Program-made: the position numbers and the translations under genes
Origin: an uncultured Dehalococcoidia bacterium
GTDB lineage: Bacteria; Chloroflexota; Dehalococcoidia; Tepidiformales; Tepidiformaceae
Assembly: GCA_938015525.1 (NCBI GenBank)
Contig: CALLPC010000005.1
Location: 1-64,000 of the forward strand
Direction of reading: 5' to 3'
Length of the DNA stretch: 64,000 nucleotides
Shown here: positions 61,663 to 64,000 of the stretch, in pieces
How the letters are laid out: each line of letters begins with the position of its first letter
Position numbering within the stretch: the first letter of the stretch is position 1
The notes under the pieces: generated by a model
The model's input: the letters and a program-made list of their open reading frames with translations, nothing else
Database searches by the model: none
What the model was told of the DNA's origin: nothing

Positions 61663-62065
61663 CGCCGCGCTCCGCCGCCCGGTCCTCGAAGATGGCAAAC
61701 GTCCCGAGCGCCTTCGCCACGAGCCGCTCCCCGTTCCGCACCTCCGATTCGAGCACCGCGACCCGCCGACCGCGCTGCACGAGGCGCGTCTCACACTCCA
61801 GCACCCCCGAGCGGACCGCTCCGAGGTACACCATCTTCACCTCGATCGTCGCACACGACTCGTCGGGCTCCAGCCGGCTGTAGACGGCGGCCCCCATGCC
61901 CGTGTCGGCCATCGCGTACAGCACCCCGCCATGCACCACCCCGTGCGGGTTCAGGTGGCGCTCGTCCACCACCAGCCGGCAGCGGCTCACGCCGTCCCCC
62001 CGCTCCGTGATGTCGAAGCCAACCAGGAGCTGAAACCCCATCGGCGGGAGCGATTCTTTCACCAT
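61652..62065 (-). CDS. PaaI-type hotdog thioesterase
   Basis: HLNPHGVVHGGVLYAMADTGMGAAV, ATIEVKMVYL. Confidence 0.92.
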   Translation of the reverse strand: MVKESLPPMGFQLLVGFDITERGDGVSRCRLVVDERHLNPHGVVHGGVLYAMADTGMGAAVYSRLEPDESCATIEVKMVYLGAVRSGVLECETRLVQRGRRVAVLESEVRNGERLVAKALGTFAIFEDRAAERGDGG

Positions 62066-62114
62066 CGCGCGCATCCTACCCCCTGCCGCGCGCCCTGTCC
62101 CGTACACTCGCAGC

Positions 62115-62447
62115 ATGGAGCCCGTCCTCGTCCTCATCCCGCACCACGCGCCCGCCGACCTCGACTGGCCCGGCGTCGAGCTCCACCGGTACACCTCGCC
62201 CCTCGATATCCCCGGTATCCTCGCCAACTGCCCCCTGCCCGCCCTCCTCTTCCGCGACGACCTCGAGGCGGCGCACGCCGGCCGCGTCGCCGACGCCATC
62301 CGCGCCCACCCTGCCCCCGTCATCATCGTCAGCGCCCGGCCGTGGGACGGCGAAACCCCGGACCCGGTCGCGGCCGTCTGCCGGGGGGTCGTCGCGGGGT
62401 TCGGCTACCGGGCAATCGACCGCGTCCTCGAAATCCTTCGCGGTTAG
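62115..62447 (+). CDS. hypothetical protein
   Basis: 110 aa with consistent codon bias. Confidence 0.5.
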   Translation: MEPVLVLIPHHAPADLDWPGVELHRYTSPLDIPGILANCPLPALLFRDDLEAAHAGRVADAIRAHPAPVIIVSARPWDGETPDPVAAVCRGVVAGFGYRAIDRVLEILRG

Positions 62448-62932
62448 CTGTCGCGCCCGGCCTGTCCTGCCCGCAGCGTCTGCAGCTGCGCTGCGTGCTC
62501 CTCACCGTGCTCCGCACCCCGTCGGAGCAGCTCCTCCACGGTCAGCTCCGCGCCCTCGACGATGCCCCGGCGCGCGAAGGCCGCGGCATCGCACGCCCGC
62601 AGCAGCTCCGCGTTCGAAAACACCAGCGCATCGTAGAGCGCCAGGGCAGCCTCCGGGCTGCGCCACAGGTAGTGCAGCCGCCGCTTCCACCGCTCTTCCT
62701 CGAAGGACGGCAGCACCGGTGCCGCCTCGTCGGCCAGCATGAACCGCAGCCGCGCCGCCCGCACGAGCTCGGCGTCCGCCAGGTGCACCAGCACGTCCCG
62801 CACCGACCAGCCGCCGACCCCCGGCCGCGACAGCTCCGCCGGCCCGGCGCCGCGCACCGCCTCGCGGACGAGCGAGGGCCCCCGCGCATATCGCACGAGG
62901 GCCGTCTCGAGATGGTCGGGCAGCCGCGGCAC
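62444..62932 (-). CDS. DinB-family protein
   Basis: GWSVRDVLVHLADAELVRAARLRFML, EEHAAQLQTLR. Confidence 0.85.
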   Translation of the reverse strand: MPRLPDHLETALVRYARGPSLVREAVRGAGPAELSRPGVGGWSVRDVLVHLADAELVRAARLRFMLADEAAPVLPSFEEERWKRRLHYLWRSPEAALALYDALVFSNAELLRACDAAAFARRGIVEGAELTVEELLRRGAEHGEEHAAQLQTLRAGQAGRDS

Positions 62933-62968
62933 CGCGCCATTCTACGCCCGGTGCCGCCGGCTCGCGCC

Positions 62969-63157
62969 TCAATCGAACAGCTCGGCGGACACCACCCGAT
63001 AGATCAACCCCGAACCGAAGAGCCGGCAGCCGCGCCGGTGCGCCTCCGCTGCCCGGGCCGCTTCGCCCGGGTCAGCGAAGCATGCCCGCCCGGCTGCACA
63101 GCGGCACCACACCTCCTGCCAGCCACGCCGCGTCGCGACCAGCACCCGGTAGACCAT
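62969..63157 (-). CDS. hypothetical small protein
   Basis: 62 aa, VRVLVATRRGW-type start, Cys-containing. Confidence 0.45.
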   Translation of the reverse strand: MVYRVLVATRRGWQEVWCRCAAGRACFADPGEAARAAEAHRRGCRLFGSGLIYRVVSAELFD

Positions 63158-63163
63158 CGCCGC

Positions 63164-64000
63164 TCACTCCCCCTGCCCCTTCGAGAACGCCGCCTCCCCG
63201 TCGAAGGTGCACAGGTGCTCGGTCTTGATGAAATCGACGCCCGCGCCGGCCAGCCGGCCCAGCAGGCCCACGACCGCCGCGTGAGTCGTCGCCCCCTCGG
63301 CCATGAAACGGCAGCGCCAGTGGTCCGTGCAGAACGTCTCCGGCAGGCCCTCCGGCCACACCTTCACGCCCCGGTTCGTGATCATCGTCAGGCGCAGGCC
63401 GTCCCCCTCGTACTGCTGCAGCCGCGCCGCCAGCGCCTCCGGCGTCGTCGCCGGGTCGTGCACGAACACATCCACCCCGACCGTCTCCTTCTTCGCCGGG
63501 GCCTGGGGCTTCAGCGCCGGCGGGGTAAACGCATCCCCTGCCGCGTAGCGCACCGGCCGCAGGTGCACCGGCTCCTGGCCCAGCCGAGCGATCACGGCGT
63601 CCGCAAACGCCCGCGTGCCCACCTTCTCTCGGCTCACCCCCGGGTCGTAGATGTCATACGTGTGGATGCCGTCTTCGATGGTCCGCAGCCACGCGTTGTG
63701 AACTCGCGTCGCCACGTCCGCCTGCCCGATGTGCACCAGCATCATCACCGCCCCGAGGAGCAGCCCCGAGGGGTTGGCGAGGTCCTGCCCCGCGCGCCGC
63801 GGCGCCGACCCGTGGATCGCCTCGAACATCGCCCCGTGCTCGCCGATGTTCGCCGAACCCGCCAGCCCCACCGACCCGGCAATCTGCGCCGCAACGTCGC
63901 TCAGGATGTCGCCGTACAGGTTCGGCAGCACGACCACGTCGAACGCCTCCGGCGTGTCCGCCAGCTTCGCCGCCCCGATGTCGACGATCCAGTGCTCCGC
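63164..64000 (-). CDS. icd: isocitrate dehydrogenase, Thermus-type with C-terminal extension (5' end beyond window)
   Basis: DVVVLPNLYGDILSDVAAQIAGSVGLAGSANIG, AIHGSAPRRAGQDLANPSG, C-terminal ~140-aa extension. Confidence 0.9.
   Translation of the reverse strand, partial: AEHWIVDIGAAKLADTPEAFDVVVLPNLYGDILSDVAAQIAGSVGLAGSANIGEHGAMFEAIHGSAPRRAGQDLANPSGLLLGAVMMLVHIGQADVATRVHNAWLRTIEDGIHTYDIYDPGVSREKVGTRAFADAVIARLGQEPVHLRPVRYAAGDAFTPPALKPQAPAKKETVGVDVFVHDPATTPEALAARLQQYEGDGLRLTMITNRGVKVWPEGLPETFCTDHWRCRFMAEGATTHAAVVGLLGRLAGAGVDFIKTEHLCTFDGEAAFSKGQGE

Overview
This is a GC-rich, gene-dense bacterial window. Gene content and style suggest a Chloroflexota-like thermophile (inference, not tested). 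Most of it is chromosomal housekeeping: proA, rnhB, hppA, purK/purE, lexA, holA, cimA, lipA, rdgB, rplJ/rplL, moaC, nadD, groEL, a tRNA-Ser(CGA) and a Thermus-type icd running off the right edge. It also holds ABC exporters, a ferredoxin plus two-P450 cluster, and an ECF sigma/anti-sigma pair. I saw no phage, transposon or CRISPR array. The main items for follow-up are: (1) a c-di-AMP (ydaO/yuaA) riboswitch with its own TTGACA promoter in front of a single 72-aa zinc-ribbon gene; (2) a 629-aa Ala-rich membrane protein directly after hppA that looks like a catalytically dead membrane-pyrophosphatase paralogue; (3) a divergent DnaA with altered Walker-A and altered DnaA-box-reading residues, located away from dnaN and next to an ECF sigma gene; (4) a lipA / ATP-binding-dead histidine kinase / single-domain response regulator operon; (5) RNase HII with GVG instead of GRG; (6) ANCG-N2-CGNT palindromes shared by the ferredoxin, P450 and phoX promoters; (7) repeated GGGWTTTYYCCGAT boxes about 62 bp apart upstream of a LuxR-type regulator; (8) recurrent intergenic CCTCCAACCTCC-like tracts.
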